DNA of 64,000 bases from Archaeoglobaceae archaeon (GTDB lineage: Archaea; Halobacteriota; Archaeoglobi; Archaeoglobales; Archaeoglobaceae): positions 1 through 64,000 of the forward strand of contig JALSOQ010000026.1 in the NCBI GenBank assembly GCA_026986375.1, read 5' to 3'. Shown here piece by piece: positions 28,162 to 36,750 of the stretch (within the stretch, counting starts at the first letter, position 1; each line of letters begins with the position of its first letter). The notes under the pieces are model-generated. The model saw nothing but the letters and a program-made list of their open reading frames with translations. It was not told where the DNA came from and ran no database searches. A program made the position numbers and the translations under genes.

Positions 28162-28819
28162 GGCCGCCTATCCTCCTCTGAGCGTAATCCACGAGCCTAC
28201 TTAAAGGTAACGTCATCATGAGGTAGAAGAGGGCGACTCCTAACAGGGGAGTCCATGCGTTGAAAGTAACCGCGTATATCTGCATGCCCACCCTCGTAAG
28301 TTCGGCTATCGCTATGACTGAAAGTAGCGACGAGTCCTTTATCAAAGCTATGAACTCGTTACCCAAAGCTGGGAGTATGTTCCTGAAAGCCTGCGGGAGA
28401 ACGACGTATCTCATAGCCTGAACGTATGTCATTCCCAAGGATCTCGCCGCCTCCATCTGCCCCTTCGGGACGCTCTGAATTCCCGCCCTTATGATTTCCG
28501 CTATGTAAGCCCCGCTGTTTATGCTTAGGGCGAGGACTCCGGATATGTCGGGAGGGAGGGTGATTCCGGCCTGAGGAAGTCCGTAGTAAACTATCATTAT
28601 CTGGACGAGCAAAGGCGTTCCTCTTATGACTTCGACGTATGCCATTGATATCGCGTTGAGCACGGGATTTTTGACTATCCTGAATATTCCGAAGACCGTC
28701 CCTATTACGAGGCCAAAGAGCGTCGAGAGTATGGAGAACTTTAGAGTAACCAGAGCTCCGTAGGCCAAGTCAGGTAGTATCTTTAAAAATAGATGGGGAT
28801 CGAACTGGCCTATCGCCAT
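28148..28819 (-). CDS. Polar amino acid ABC transporter, permease (HisM/GlnP type)
   Basis: A 223-residue inner membrane protein with about five helices. Seen: [15 protein letters not shown] and the EAA loop [23 protein letters not shown], which contacts the ATPase. A single permease gene suggests a homodimer. It sits between the ATPase and the binding protein gene (one base after the binding protein stop). Confidence 0.94.
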   Translation of the reverse strand: MAIGQFDPHLFLKILPDLAYGALVTLKFSILSTLFGLVIGTVFGIFRIVKNPVLNAISMAYVEVIRGTPLLVQIMIVYYGLPQAGITLPPDISGVLALSINSGAYIAEIIRAGIQSVPKGQMEAARSLGMTYVQAMRYVVLPQAFRNILPALGNEFIALIKDSSLLSVIAIAELTRVGMQIYAVTFNAWTPLLGVALFYLMMTLPLSRLVDYAQRRIGGHESA

Positions 28820-28820
28820 G

Positions 28821-29612
28821 CTACTTCATTAGCAACGTCATGTTCGGCTTGGTTCCGAACCACTTCTCGTATATCTTCTCGTATGTTCCGTCCTCCATAA
28901 CTTCCTTCAGAGCCTTGTTTATCGCCTTCAAAAGGCCGGGGTTGTCCTTAGCGACGGCTATTCCGTAGAGCTCGTGGGTCAGCCTTTCGTTTATCACCTT
29001 GTAGTCTTCAGGACACTTCTTCGCCATCCACATCGCTATTCCGTTGTCTATTATTACGGCATCCAGCCTGCCCTCCTTCAGATCCATGAGTGCATCGGGA
29101 GTTGTCTTGTATCTCCTAAGCTTGAAGTGGATTCCCTCCTTCAGCAACTTTTCAGCAAAGAACTCTCCGGTCGTTCCAAGCTGGACTCCCACGACTTTTC
29201 CTTCCAGATCTTTAACCCCGTGAATCCTATTATCGTTCGCCCTGACCACTATGACTTGGCTCGCGACGAAGTAGGGTATGCTGAAGTTGACCTGCTTCGC
29301 TCTCTTGGGCGTTATTGTCATCGCACTGCATATGCAGTCGTATTTGTGGGCTATCAGCCCGGGTATTATCCCCTCCCAAGCGACGTTCTTGAACTCCACC
29401 TTCAACCCCATCCTCTCCGCTATCGCCTTCATCAGATCCACGTCGAATCCCTCGAACTTCTTGGTCGTCTCGTTGATGAACTCGAACGGTGGATAGGTTG
29501 CGTCCATTCCTACCGTAAGCACACCCGGCTTTACGAGTTTCATCTCTTGAGTCTTCTTTTCCTGAGAACAGCCGATCAGAATTAGACCCAAAACCAGCGC
29601 GATCAACCACAC
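28821..29612 (-). CDS. Amino acid ABC transporter, substrate-binding lipoprotein
   Basis: A family 3 solute-binding protein of 263 residues. It begins with a short hydrophobic signal ending LILIGC (lipobox, Cys15), then TVGMDATYPPFEFIN and GFDVDLMKAIAERMGL, typical for polar amino acid binders. ITPKRAKQVNFSIPY and the VGVQLGTTGE segment complete the two lobes. The start is uncertain: GTG at 29612 lies directly after GGAGG, and the TTG at 29606 has better spacing (about six bases). The operon probably imports glutamine, arginine, lysine or a similar amino acid. Confidence 0.92.
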   Translation of the reverse strand: MWLIALVLGLILIGCSQEKKTQEMKLVKPGVLTVGMDATYPPFEFINETTKKFEGFDVDLMKAIAERMGLKVEFKNVAWEGIIPGLIAHKYDCICSAMTITPKRAKQVNFSIPYFVASQVIVVRANDNRIHGVKDLEGKVVGVQLGTTGEFFAEKLLKEGIHFKLRRYKTTPDALMDLKEGRLDAVIIDNGIAMWMAKKCPEDYKVINERLTHELYGIAVAKDNPGLLKAINKALKEVMEDGTYEKIYEKWFGTKPNMTLLMK

Positions 29613-29692
29613 CCTCCTCAGCGTAAGGCATCATTGAATCCCGTCCGAAATAAAAATGATACGGTTAAATGCAGTTCTGCCCACTTACCTGC

Positions 29693-30412
29693 ATGGAGAT
29701 AGAGGTAGCGGGAAGAAAGTTCAGAGCGGACGTAAGGTGGGCCGAAGACTTGAAACCCGTTTTAGCGTTTCCTGAAGAACTAAAGGAGAATTTTCCGGCA
29801 TATTACATGTTCAGAGATCTCTACTACAGCAAGTCCGATCGTGAAAGGATTTTGGAGCACAGGCTGAGATTTGACCTTACCGTGATCCCCCCGGCTAAGA
29901 TAGGGAAGGAGTTCATAAAGACGTTCGGACACTACCATCCGATGGCGGAGGGAAACCTGAGCTACGCAGAGATATACGAAATCTTGGAAGGCGAAGCGAT
30001 ATACCTACTCCAGAAGGTCGAAAAGGGGAAAGTCGTGGATGTGTTGGCAGTTGAAGCTAAGAAGGGCGACAAGGTGATAATACCTCCGAACTACGGGCAC
30101 GTTACGATCAACCCGTCCAACAAGGAACTCAGAATGACTAATTGGGTGTGCAGAGATTTCAAATCGGACTACGAGCCTTACGAGAGACTAAGGGGAGCAT
30201 GCTACTACTACACCGAGGATGGGTGGATTAAGAACGAAAAATACGGCGAAGTTCCGGAAATAAGGTTCGTGAGACCCAAAATACCAAAGGAGCTTGGACT
30301 GAGGAAGAGTGAGGAAATGTACAAGCTCGTAAAGGATTTAAGCAAGCTCGAATTTCTGATAAAACCCTCCAAGCATCTCAACATCTTTGAGAATGCGTTT
30401 GAGGAGGTTTAG
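29693..30412 (+). CDS. pgiA: Glucose-6-phosphate isomerase, archaeal cupin type
   Basis: Converts glucose-6-phosphate and fructose-6-phosphate. The 239-residue metal-dependent cupin has the ligand motif GHYHP(M)AEGNLSYAEIYEILEGEA (His, His, Glu) and the second cupin motif IPPNYGHVTINPS (His). A TATA-like GGTTAAATG (29663-29671) is about 25 bases before the ATG at 29693, which I prefer over the ATG at 29669. This class is known from Archaeoglobus, Pyrococcus and methanogens. Confidence 0.92.
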   Translation: MEIEVAGRKFRADVRWAEDLKPVLAFPEELKENFPAYYMFRDLYYSKSDRERILEHRLRFDLTVIPPAKIGKEFIKTFGHYHPMAEGNLSYAEIYEILEGEAIYLLQKVEKGKVVDVLAVEAKKGDKVIIPPNYGHVTINPSNKELRMTNWVCRDFKSDYEPYERLRGACYYYTEDGWIKNEKYGEVPEIRFVRPKIPKELGLRKSEEMYKLVKDLSKLEFLIKPSKHLNIFENAFEEV

Positions 30413-30455
30413 AAGGGAGTAAACCTTAAATAACGATTCGGTGGGTTCGGAGTGG

Positions 30456-30944
30456 ATGAAACTGATACCTAAGAAGGTCTTCTTCACTTCGGGAGTCGGA
30501 AGTCACGAGGACGAGCTCGTTTCGTTCGAGTTAGCCCTCAGAGATGCTGGAATCGAGAAGTTCAACTTAGTGTATGTTAGCAGTATCTTCCCTCCGGGAT
30601 GCGAGATCGTTGAAAGAGAGGAGGGGCTGAAGCAACTAAGTCCGGGGCAGATAGTATTCTGCGTTATGGCCAAGATGTCGAGCAACGAGGCGGGAAGGAC
30701 TATATACGCGAGCATAGGTGTTGCTATACCCAAAGATGAAAATCTAAACGGCTACCTGACGGAATACTACGGATACTGCGATGAAAGGGAAGATGTGGGA
30801 AGGTATGCCGAGGAGAAGGCCGAATACATGCTCAAAACAGCATTCGGTATAGATCCCGCCAAGAAGTTCAACGTTACGAGGAAGGCCAAGGTTGAGGATG
30901 GCAAGTTTACCACCGTCGTAGCGACTGCAGTCTTTATCCTGTAA
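30456..30944 (+). CDS. pdaD: Pyruvoyl-dependent arginine decarboxylase
   Basis: Makes agmatine from arginine, the first step of archaeal polyamine synthesis and of agmatidine on tRNA-Ile2. The 162-residue proenzyme cleaves itself at the Ser-Ser bond in VYVSSIFPPGC (Ser42-Ser43) to give the pyruvoyl group. GVGSHEDELVSFELAL and GRTIYASIG also fit. The ATG at 30456 lies about 27 bases after CCTTAAATA (30424-30432), so the upstream GTG at 30441 is less likely. The 3' end overlaps the ABC permease by 11 bases. Confidence 0.93.
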   Translation: MKLIPKKVFFTSGVGSHEDELVSFELALRDAGIEKFNLVYVSSIFPPGCEIVEREEGLKQLSPGQIVFCVMAKMSSNEAGRTIYASIGVAIPKDENLNGYLTEYYGYCDEREDVGRYAEEKAEYMLKTAFGIDPAKKFNVTRKAKVEDGKFTTVVATAVFIL

Positions 30945-33171
30945 CCTCTTTCGTGACCTTCTCTATTTTCATCCTCGATATATATCTCATTCCCGGAAGG
31001 AGGGATAGAAGCACCGTTGCTATTATGATCGCGGTCGTTAACGCATACGTCTGGGGATAGATTACGAAGGGCATTTTGAATATCTCCCCCTCGTAAGTCG
31101 TTTCGAAAAACTTTAGAACGCCCAATACCATCGGAAATCCGAGCAAGATTCCGAAGAATCCCAAGATGAACGTTTCTATTAGTATGGACTCGCCTATCTC
31201 CCTAACAGTATATCCGAGCATTCTTAACGTTGCGATCTCCCGTCTTCTCTCCATTATATTTATAGTAACCGTGTTGAATATCATCGCAGATGCGAGGGTA
31301 ACACCGAAGAGAACGGAAAACGCGAAGAACTCGTTCATCATACTCATCATTTCTTCTACGTCCTTCCTAACATCCTTTATCGAAGTGACCCTCCCGAATC
31401 TCTTAAGCTCGTTCTCGTTTCCTCCCTTAACTATCACGTAGTTCGGCTTGAACCCCATCCTTTCGAGTTGATCGATGTTCGCGTAGCACGCTGGAAAGAG
31501 AGGTTGGGGAAAGATGTCGTAAACTTCGAACCTAACGACTCCTACCTTCGTGAAAGCCTTTATGACTTCCCCCTTCGAAACTCCAAGCTTCTTTGCCAAG
31601 TATTCGGGCAGAATTATCCCCTTAGGTGGAGGAAAATGCCTTCTACCCTTTAAATCGTATATGTTGTATAGATCCTGAACGGGTAACCCTATGAGCGTCG
31701 ACTCCTCGGTGATACCGTTCCTTTCGAACACTATCCATGTTTCAACTATTGGATACGCCTCTTTGACATCGTTCAACGCCCTTATACCCTTAACATTCGA
31801 GCACTCGACTTTGAAGTCGTATCCGTTTATCTTGTCGAACTGGACATGCATCATCTCGTTTACGGAGTCTATTAACGCAAGAGACGTCCCAACAAGCACC
31901 ACACCCATCGCTAATCCCAAAACCGTGTAGACCGTTCTCTTGGGATTTCTGAGAACGTTCTTTATAGCCATCCGCGTCATTATTGAGAACCTCTCGAATT
32001 TAACTCCAATAGTTCTCTCCACGGCAATTCCCTTCATTGCGACCGCTGGCTCGACTTCCGCCACGGACTTGACAGTGAAGGATCCGGCGATAATGGGGGC
32101 AAGCATTCCTATCGAAACCGAAACTAATGTAACGTTCGGATAGATCTTCGAAACGTAGTATGGGAGGTTAAGAACATCCACGTAGGACGAAGTCATCGCG
32201 GATGATATCCAGTAACCAGCAAATATTCCCGCAACAGTTCCCACCACCCCTATTAGGACGGGATACGTTAGATAGTGAAGGATGACGTCCGTCTTTGAAT
32301 ACCCGATAGCTCTCAAAACCGCTATCACGTTCATCTGACCCATGACCACTCTCGAAAGCATTACGTAAGTTGCCAAGGCGGCTATGATTATTAGCATGCT
32401 CGGGAACATCAGAGCGGTGTGTTCGAACCCTTTCAGATCCATTCTCAGAAGCTTGTATCCCGGCTGGTCTTTCTTCTTATACGCTTTTTTGATACCGTAA
32501 GGCTTGAATATGTTCTCGACTTTACTCATTACTTCGTCAACGTCCGAATAAACTTTGACATGAACCTCCGTTACCTTTCCCTTCAACCCCGTTATCTTCT
32601 CCATTACATTGTAGGGAACGAACAGGACTCCTGATCTCTTCGACATATCCCATATCAGGACGTATTCCGGACTGCACGCAGTTCCGGAAACTCTTAGAGT
32701 GTAAGTTCTGTTTCCAACCCTTAAGTTCAGCTTCTCTCCAATGCTGATACCGTATCTGTCCGAAAACTTCTTCAAAATCAAAGCTTCGTTGCCTTTGGGA
32801 TACACTCCCTCGACTATGTAAATCGAGTTGACTTTGGAGTTCTCCCTCGGAATCGAAACGAGCTTGACCATAATTTCCTTACCTCCGACCTCTACCGTTC
32901 CGTATGCGGTTATCCTACCGACTACCGCCTCCACTCCGTGTATCCTTCTGATTTTTTCGAGGAGTCTTTTCGGGGCGGGATTTACGAAGAGTCCGAAGTC
33001 TTCGAAGTTCGTTTCGGAATAAAATTTCTCATAAGTCGCCTTTATGTTGAGATAGGAAGAATACAGCCCGGTAAAGAGCGAAACTCCTAAGAAGACCAAA
33101 AACGTTACCGCCAGAAACTGCCACTTCTGCGCCCTCAAATCCCTAAAATTCTTGAGGACGAGCGTTCTCAT
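30934..33171 (-). CDS. ABC transporter permease, MacB/FtsX type
   Basis: A 745-residue membrane protein with an N-terminal helix, a large periplasmic-type region (residues about 45-260), three helices (about 270-390), a second extracellular region, and a second FtsX core (about 625-745; AMIFNTVTINIMERRREIATLRMLGYT). Two FtsX halves are fused, so one gene supplies the whole membrane part. ATG and the ATPase stop overlap as TAATG. It probably exports or acts on a lipid, peptide or other hydrophobic compound, under the control of the TetR protein upstream. Confidence 0.88.
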   Translation of the reverse strand: MRTLVLKNFRDLRAQKWQFLAVTFLVFLGVSLFTGLYSSYLNIKATYEKFYSETNFEDFGLFVNPAPKRLLEKIRRIHGVEAVVGRITAYGTVEVGGKEIMVKLVSIPRENSKVNSIYIVEGVYPKGNEALILKKFSDRYGISIGEKLNLRVGNRTYTLRVSGTACSPEYVLIWDMSKRSGVLFVPYNVMEKITGLKGKVTEVHVKVYSDVDEVMSKVENIFKPYGIKKAYKKKDQPGYKLLRMDLKGFEHTALMFPSMLIIIAALATYVMLSRVVMGQMNVIAVLRAIGYSKTDVILHYLTYPVLIGVVGTVAGIFAGYWISSAMTSSYVDVLNLPYYVSKIYPNVTLVSVSIGMLAPIIAGSFTVKSVAEVEPAVAMKGIAVERTIGVKFERFSIMTRMAIKNVLRNPKRTVYTVLGLAMGVVLVGTSLALIDSVNEMMHVQFDKINGYDFKVECSNVKGIRALNDVKEAYPIVETWIVFERNGITEESTLIGLPVQDLYNIYDLKGRRHFPPPKGIILPEYLAKKLGVSKGEVIKAFTKVGVVRFEVYDIFPQPLFPACYANIDQLERMGFKPNYVIVKGGNENELKRFGRVTSIKDVRKDVEEMMSMMNEFFAFSVLFGVTLASAMIFNTVTINIMERRREIATLRMLGYTVREIGESILIETFILGFFGILLGFPMVLGVLKFFETTYEGEIFKMPFVIYPQTYALTTAIIIATVLLSLLPGMRYISRMKIEKVTKEVTG

Positions 33172-33866
33172 TACCAGCTCAACTCCTCGGGATCTATAGG
33201 GTTGGAGTTTATCTCCACTCCGAACACCCTCCCGTCTCTGAAGTGAATGATTTTATCCGCTATCCTCGATATAGCGGTGTTGTGCGTGACAATCAAAAAG
33301 GTCGTTCCCATCTTCTCGTTTATTTCCTTCATAACTTTCAGAACTTTTTTTCCCGTTTCGAAGTCCAAGTTTCCCGTTGGTTCATCTCCTAAAATTATAT
33401 CTGGTCTTTTTACCAGAGCTCTCGCGATGGCAACTCTCTGCTGTTCACCTCCGCTCATTTCGAACGGAAAGTGGTTGGCCCTGTGTTTCAGTCCTACCAT
33501 CTCCAGAACTTCGTCCACATCCATCGGATCATCCACGAGCTCCGCGGCGAGTTGAACGTTCTCCTTCGCAGTCAAAGTCGGAACGAGGTTGAAGAATTGA
33601 AATACAAATCCTACGTGATTTCTACGAAAATCCGTCAATCCCTTTTCATCGAACGACGATATCTCCAGATCCTTGAAGAAGACCCTTCCCCTCGTCGGTC
33701 GGTCTATGCCACCCGCTATGTTGAGCATCGTTGTCTTTCCACTTCCCGAAGGACCGAGAACGACCACAAACTCCCCTTCCCCAACCTCCAAACTGACATC
33801 TCTAAGAGCGACCACATCCACCCTTCCCATCCTGTATACCTTCCAGACCCCTTCGAATCGAAGCAT
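33171..33866 (-). CDS. ABC transporter ATPase, MacB/LolD type
   Basis: A 231-residue ABC ATPase with Walker A GPSGSGKTT, signature [16 protein letters not shown] and Walker B IILGDEPTGNLD, the last being characteristic of the LolD/MacB/FtsE class. I set the start at the ATG at 33866 (MLRFEGVWKVYRMG) because AAGGAGGT lies just before it; a longer start at 33887 would overlap the upstream gene. It is fused in operon with the FtsX permease (TAATG). Confidence 0.92.
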   Translation of the reverse strand: MLRFEGVWKVYRMGRVDVVALRDVSLEVGEGEFVVVLGPSGSGKTTMLNIAGGIDRPTRGRVFFKDLEISSFDEKGLTDFRRNHVGFVFQFFNLVPTLTAKENVQLAAELVDDPMDVDEVLEMVGLKHRANHFPFEMSGGEQQRVAIARALVKRPDIILGDEPTGNLDFETGKKVLKVMKEINEKMGTTFLIVTHNTAISRIADKIIHFRDGRVFGVEINSNPIDPEELSW

Positions 33867-33868
33867 CG

Positions 33869-35254
33869 CTACCTCCTTCTCAACCATACTGCTATTCCAA
33901 CCAAAGCCAACAGCACCACCGCTATTAGGGGAACGTAATTTTCCGAGGGAAAGACGTATACCGTAAAGTTTTGGGTGATCTCGTGCTCTTTAAACATCGG
34001 ATCGAGGTAGGTTATTATCGCGGTTACCTCGTACTTCCCCTCCTTCAAAGCTTTCAAGTCGAAAGACGATGTGGCGGAGTCTCCAGATTCTATGGTTCCC
34101 AAAAAGTATGTATCCTTACCCACCAAACCTTCGGGAAGTTTCAGGTGAACTCTCACAGCTCTCGCCTTTACCTTCCCGCAGTTCTCCACCGCCAGATTTA
34201 ACGTGAAAACGTCTCCCGCATTCACCTTCCTCGGAATGGTGTAAACCCCAGCTATATCCAAGTGGATCGGATCGTATGGAAACACGTATAGCTCGAGCGT
34301 CGAGTTGAATATTCCACCACTACACTTAATATCTACCGGTATGCGCAGGTTTCCGGTTACGTTTCCCGTTTTTAGCTCGAATTCGGTCGAAACGACTTTT
34401 CCTCTTTTTATGTCTCCTAAGAATGCCAAATTTTCACCCTCGACGCTTTTCGGAAGTTCCAGCAATACGCTGACGTTTTTCGCATCGTCCTTGCCTACGT
34501 TCTCAACTATTATGCTAAGAGTGAAGTTGGAGTCGGGATGTATTATGGCCGGGTTTGTGCTGGCCTTAGACACGATGAGTTTCGGACTTCCAACTATGGA
34601 AACGCTGAACGGCAGTTCGAAAGAGTACGTCCTATCGAATTCGTCCGAACACTCCACTTCAAGCTTGACTCGTCTTTCTCCAACGGATGCGTCACTTTCG
34701 GCGAAAACTGTGAATGTCAAGTTCTTTTTCTCTCCCTTCCTCCATGATTCGAAGAACTTCTTCGCATCCTTGCACGTCATTCCCTTAAAATTCACGATGA
34801 TGTTTTTCGCGTTCCCCCCTTCGTTCACCAATATGAGGGTGATACTCCCACTTTCTCCCGGTTCTATCTTTCCGAAAACGTTTAAAATCTCGAATTTCGG
34901 TTTTTCCGTCACTACGATCTCCTTACGACACGTTACGTATCCGCTTTCGGGAGTTCCGTTAACAACTTCAACGTAGTTTAGCCTCACGTTCACATCGTAT
35001 ATTCCCGCCCTCTCTACGGTTGCCTTGAAGTCTAAGGACGTTTCTCCCGTAAAGTCTCCTATGCTCATAGCTTCGTTAATCAATCCTGAGATGTAGAGGT
35101 TAGCGTTATGTATGGGATTTTGGGAGCTAATATCTACCCTAACGACGAATTCGCCGACTGTGGGGTTTTCGGGAACGGTTTTAACGGAAACACTAACTGC
35201 ATTGACGCAATTAATTGCGAGAATCAGAAGGACTATTGTTGCAATCCATCTCAT
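33869..35254 (-). CDS. Secreted surface protein with CARDB/NEW3-like domains, membrane anchored
   Basis: A 461-residue protein with an N-terminal signal peptide (MRWIATIVLLILAINCVNA), three or four beta-sandwich domains of the NEW3/CARDB or COG1361 type (recurring pattern: GESGSITLILVNEGG, DSNFTLSIIVENVGKD, AGDVFTLNLAVENCGK) and a C-terminal helix YVPLIAVVLLALVGIAVW ending in RRR. It should face the cell exterior, tethered to the membrane. In this operon it probably works with the ABC exporter as an extracellular partner. Its start overlaps the TetR gene by 44 bases. Confidence 0.8.
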   Translation of the reverse strand: MRWIATIVLLILAINCVNAVSVSVKTVPENPTVGEFVVRVDISSQNPIHNANLYISGLINEAMSIGDFTGETSLDFKATVERAGIYDVNVRLNYVEVVNGTPESGYVTCRKEIVVTEKPKFEILNVFGKIEPGESGSITLILVNEGGNAKNIIVNFKGMTCKDAKKFFESWRKGEKKNLTFTVFAESDASVGERRVKLEVECSDEFDRTYSFELPFSVSIVGSPKLIVSKASTNPAIIHPDSNFTLSIIVENVGKDDAKNVSVLLELPKSVEGENLAFLGDIKRGKVVSTEFELKTGNVTGNLRIPVDIKCSGGIFNSTLELYVFPYDPIHLDIAGVYTIPRKVNAGDVFTLNLAVENCGKVKARAVRVHLKLPEGLVGKDTYFLGTIESGDSATSSFDLKALKEGKYEVTAIITYLDPMFKEHEITQNFTVYVFPSENYVPLIAVVLLALVGIAVWLRRR

Positions 35255-35753
35255 CCTCCTTCAACCCCCTCAAAGCTTTCAAAACGAATTTCTCGAACTT
35301 GTCGTAGTCCACATCTATATACATAGAATACATGGCAATTCCGTCGAGCAGTGCGTGAAGAAATATGGCCACATCTTTCGAATTTTCGAATCCTTCCTTT
35401 TCAAGCAACTCAGAAACCCTTTTGAAAGACTTTTTTGTTAATTCTCTTATGAATCCCGGGTCGTTTTTGCTCAGGTTGTCTATTAACGCGTAGGTCATCC
35501 TTGCCAGACCGGGAACGCGCTTCATAGCTTCGAATCTCTTCCTTATCGCCTCTTCGAGCCTTTCTTCACCCCAAGGTGTGAACCTGCGTATGGCGTAAAT
35601 TAAAAGTTCTTTTTCGAGCTCTTTCTTGTTCTTGAAGTGATAAAATACTGTGCTTTTAGAAATTCCTGCTTCTTCGGCGACTTCACTTACTGTGGCCTTC
35701 GGATTTCTTAGATACACTCTTAAAGCATGCTCGAGCAACTCTTCCTTTCTCAT
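35211..35753 (-). CDS. TetR-family transcriptional regulator
   Basis: A 180-residue regulator with an N-terminal helix-turn-helix (residues about 5-50; ATVSEVAEEAGISKSTVFYHFKNKKELEKELL). The C-terminal ligand domain has no recognised ligand. It is the first gene of a four-gene operon (regulator, surface protein, ABC ATPase, FtsX permease). A near-perfect 14-bp palindrome lies between its TATA box and its ATG, so it probably represses its own operon until an exported compound binds. Confidence 0.9.
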   Translation of the reverse strand: MRKEELLEHALRVYLRNPKATVSEVAEEAGISKSTVFYHFKNKKELEKELLIYAIRRFTPWGEERLEEAIRKRFEAMKRVPGLARMTYALIDNLSKNDPGFIRELTKKSFKRVSELLEKEGFENSKDVAIFLHALLDGIAMYSMYIDVDYDKFEKFVLKALRGLKEDEMDCNNSPSDSRN

Positions 35754-35755
35754 AT

Positions 35756-35780
35756 ACCGACTAGTCAGTCAAAATATAAA
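35756..35780 (-). promoter_or_regulatory. Promoter and likely TetR operator of the export operon
   Basis: On the minus strand, TTTATATTTT (35771-35780) lies about 23 bases before the ATG at 35753. Between them sits ACCGACTAGTCAGT (35756-35769), a palindrome with one mismatched pair around the perfect core GACTAGTC (35759-35766). A repressor there would block the start of transcription directly. Confidence 0.65.
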
Positions 35781-35842
35781 GCATTTTTGGGGCGGACTAA
35801 GTGTTCGAAAAATATTTGAAAAATTATTTCAAATTTTCGACT

Positions 35843-36193
35843 ATGGTGAAGGCCATAATTCTGTGCTGTAACAACATTAGAGATAGGTTCTGCATAGGGT
35901 GTGAAAGGTGTTTGACTGCCGCAAGAGAGAGGAAGGGAAATTTCGAGAAGTTCGACAGCGTAGAAATCGTCGGAATAGTTAGCTGTGGCGGATGTCCGGG
36001 ATACGTGGTTCCGAGGCTAAAGCTTTTTAACAAATGGATAGAGGGATTCGACGAATACGATGTGGTGTTCATAGGGAACTGCATGAAGGCGGCGATAAAC
36101 TTGGGCGGTTGCCCGCTCGACTTGGACAAGGTCGTCGAAAACGTTAAAAAGGTTACGGGTAAGGAGGTAGTGGTAGGGACCCATCCATGGTAG
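35843..36193 (+). CDS. CGGC domain protein (copy 1)
   Basis: A 116-residue protein of the CGGC family, named for the motif seen here as VSCGGCPGYVVPRLKL. Other cysteines: CCNNIRDRFCIGCERC near the start and CMKAAINLGGCPLD, so a metal or iron-sulfur site is likely. It is cytoplasmic with no known reaction. The ATG at 35843 is about 28 bases after AAAATATTTG (leaderless pattern). Its stop overlaps the next gene by seven bases. A second copy lies at 50582. Confidence 0.8.
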   Translation: MVKAIILCCNNIRDRFCIGCERCLTAARERKGNFEKFDSVEIVGIVSCGGCPGYVVPRLKLFNKWIEGFDEYDVVFIGNCMKAAINLGGCPLDLDKVVENVKKVTGKEVVVGTHPW

Positions 36194-36750
36194 ACCTGAA
36201 GGCGAAGAGAAAGGATATTCTGAAGGCTTGGCTAAACCATTTTTTGGACAGGTATCCAATAAAGCCACCTTTCGAAATTACCGACTTCTTTGAAGAATGT
36301 CTATCCGGAATTTTAGACAAGCTGATCGAATTCTACGACGGCGGAAGTTTGAAGGGAGTTGAGGAACACTTGGATAATCTGGCGAGATATCTGGCAAGCG
36401 ATCCTAAGCTCTCCGCCGGAGGGAGTATGGCATCCGTATTTTACCTAAAAAAAATTCTTCTCGATTTATTCCCTAAAATGAGTAAGGAGGAATTCATTAA
36501 GATAAACGAGGCGGTGGACATTCTGATATGCAAGGCGTTCGACCACTTCATGTCTTCTAGAGAAAAGCTGATCGAGCTCAAGTATAGGGAGAGAGAAAAC
36601 AGACTCAGAATGGAGATGAAGGCCTATGAGTTCTGCATGAAGAAGTGTCCATACGTTCAGAAAGCGAGAGAGTTGGGTATAGATCCGTGGGATCTGCCAA
36701 TGGAGGAAATAGACAGACTGTTAGCCGAAAAAAGATCCAAAGAGAAATAG
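36187..36750 (+). CDS. Helical protein resembling the RsbRD N-terminal domain
   Basis: A 187-residue soluble, nearly all-helical protein. The opening (DILKAWLNHFLDRYPIKPPF, then a helical bundle with DNLARYLASDPKLSAGGSMAS) resembles the RsbRD N-terminal sensor domain, which in sulfate reducers often occurs as a stand-alone gene; this match is tentative. The C-terminal part has CMKKCPYVQKARELGIDPWD. Its start overlaps the CGGC gene by seven bases, so the two are co-expressed. The 3' end overlaps the heme o synthase-like gene by 30 bases. Confidence 0.55.
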   Translation: MVDLKAKRKDILKAWLNHFLDRYPIKPPFEITDFFEECLSGILDKLIEFYDGGSLKGVEEHLDNLARYLASDPKLSAGGSMASVFYLKKILLDLFPKMSKEEFIKINEAVDILICKAFDHFMSSREKLIELKYRERENRLRMEMKAYEFCMKKCPYVQKARELGIDPWDLPMEEIDRLLAEKRSKEK

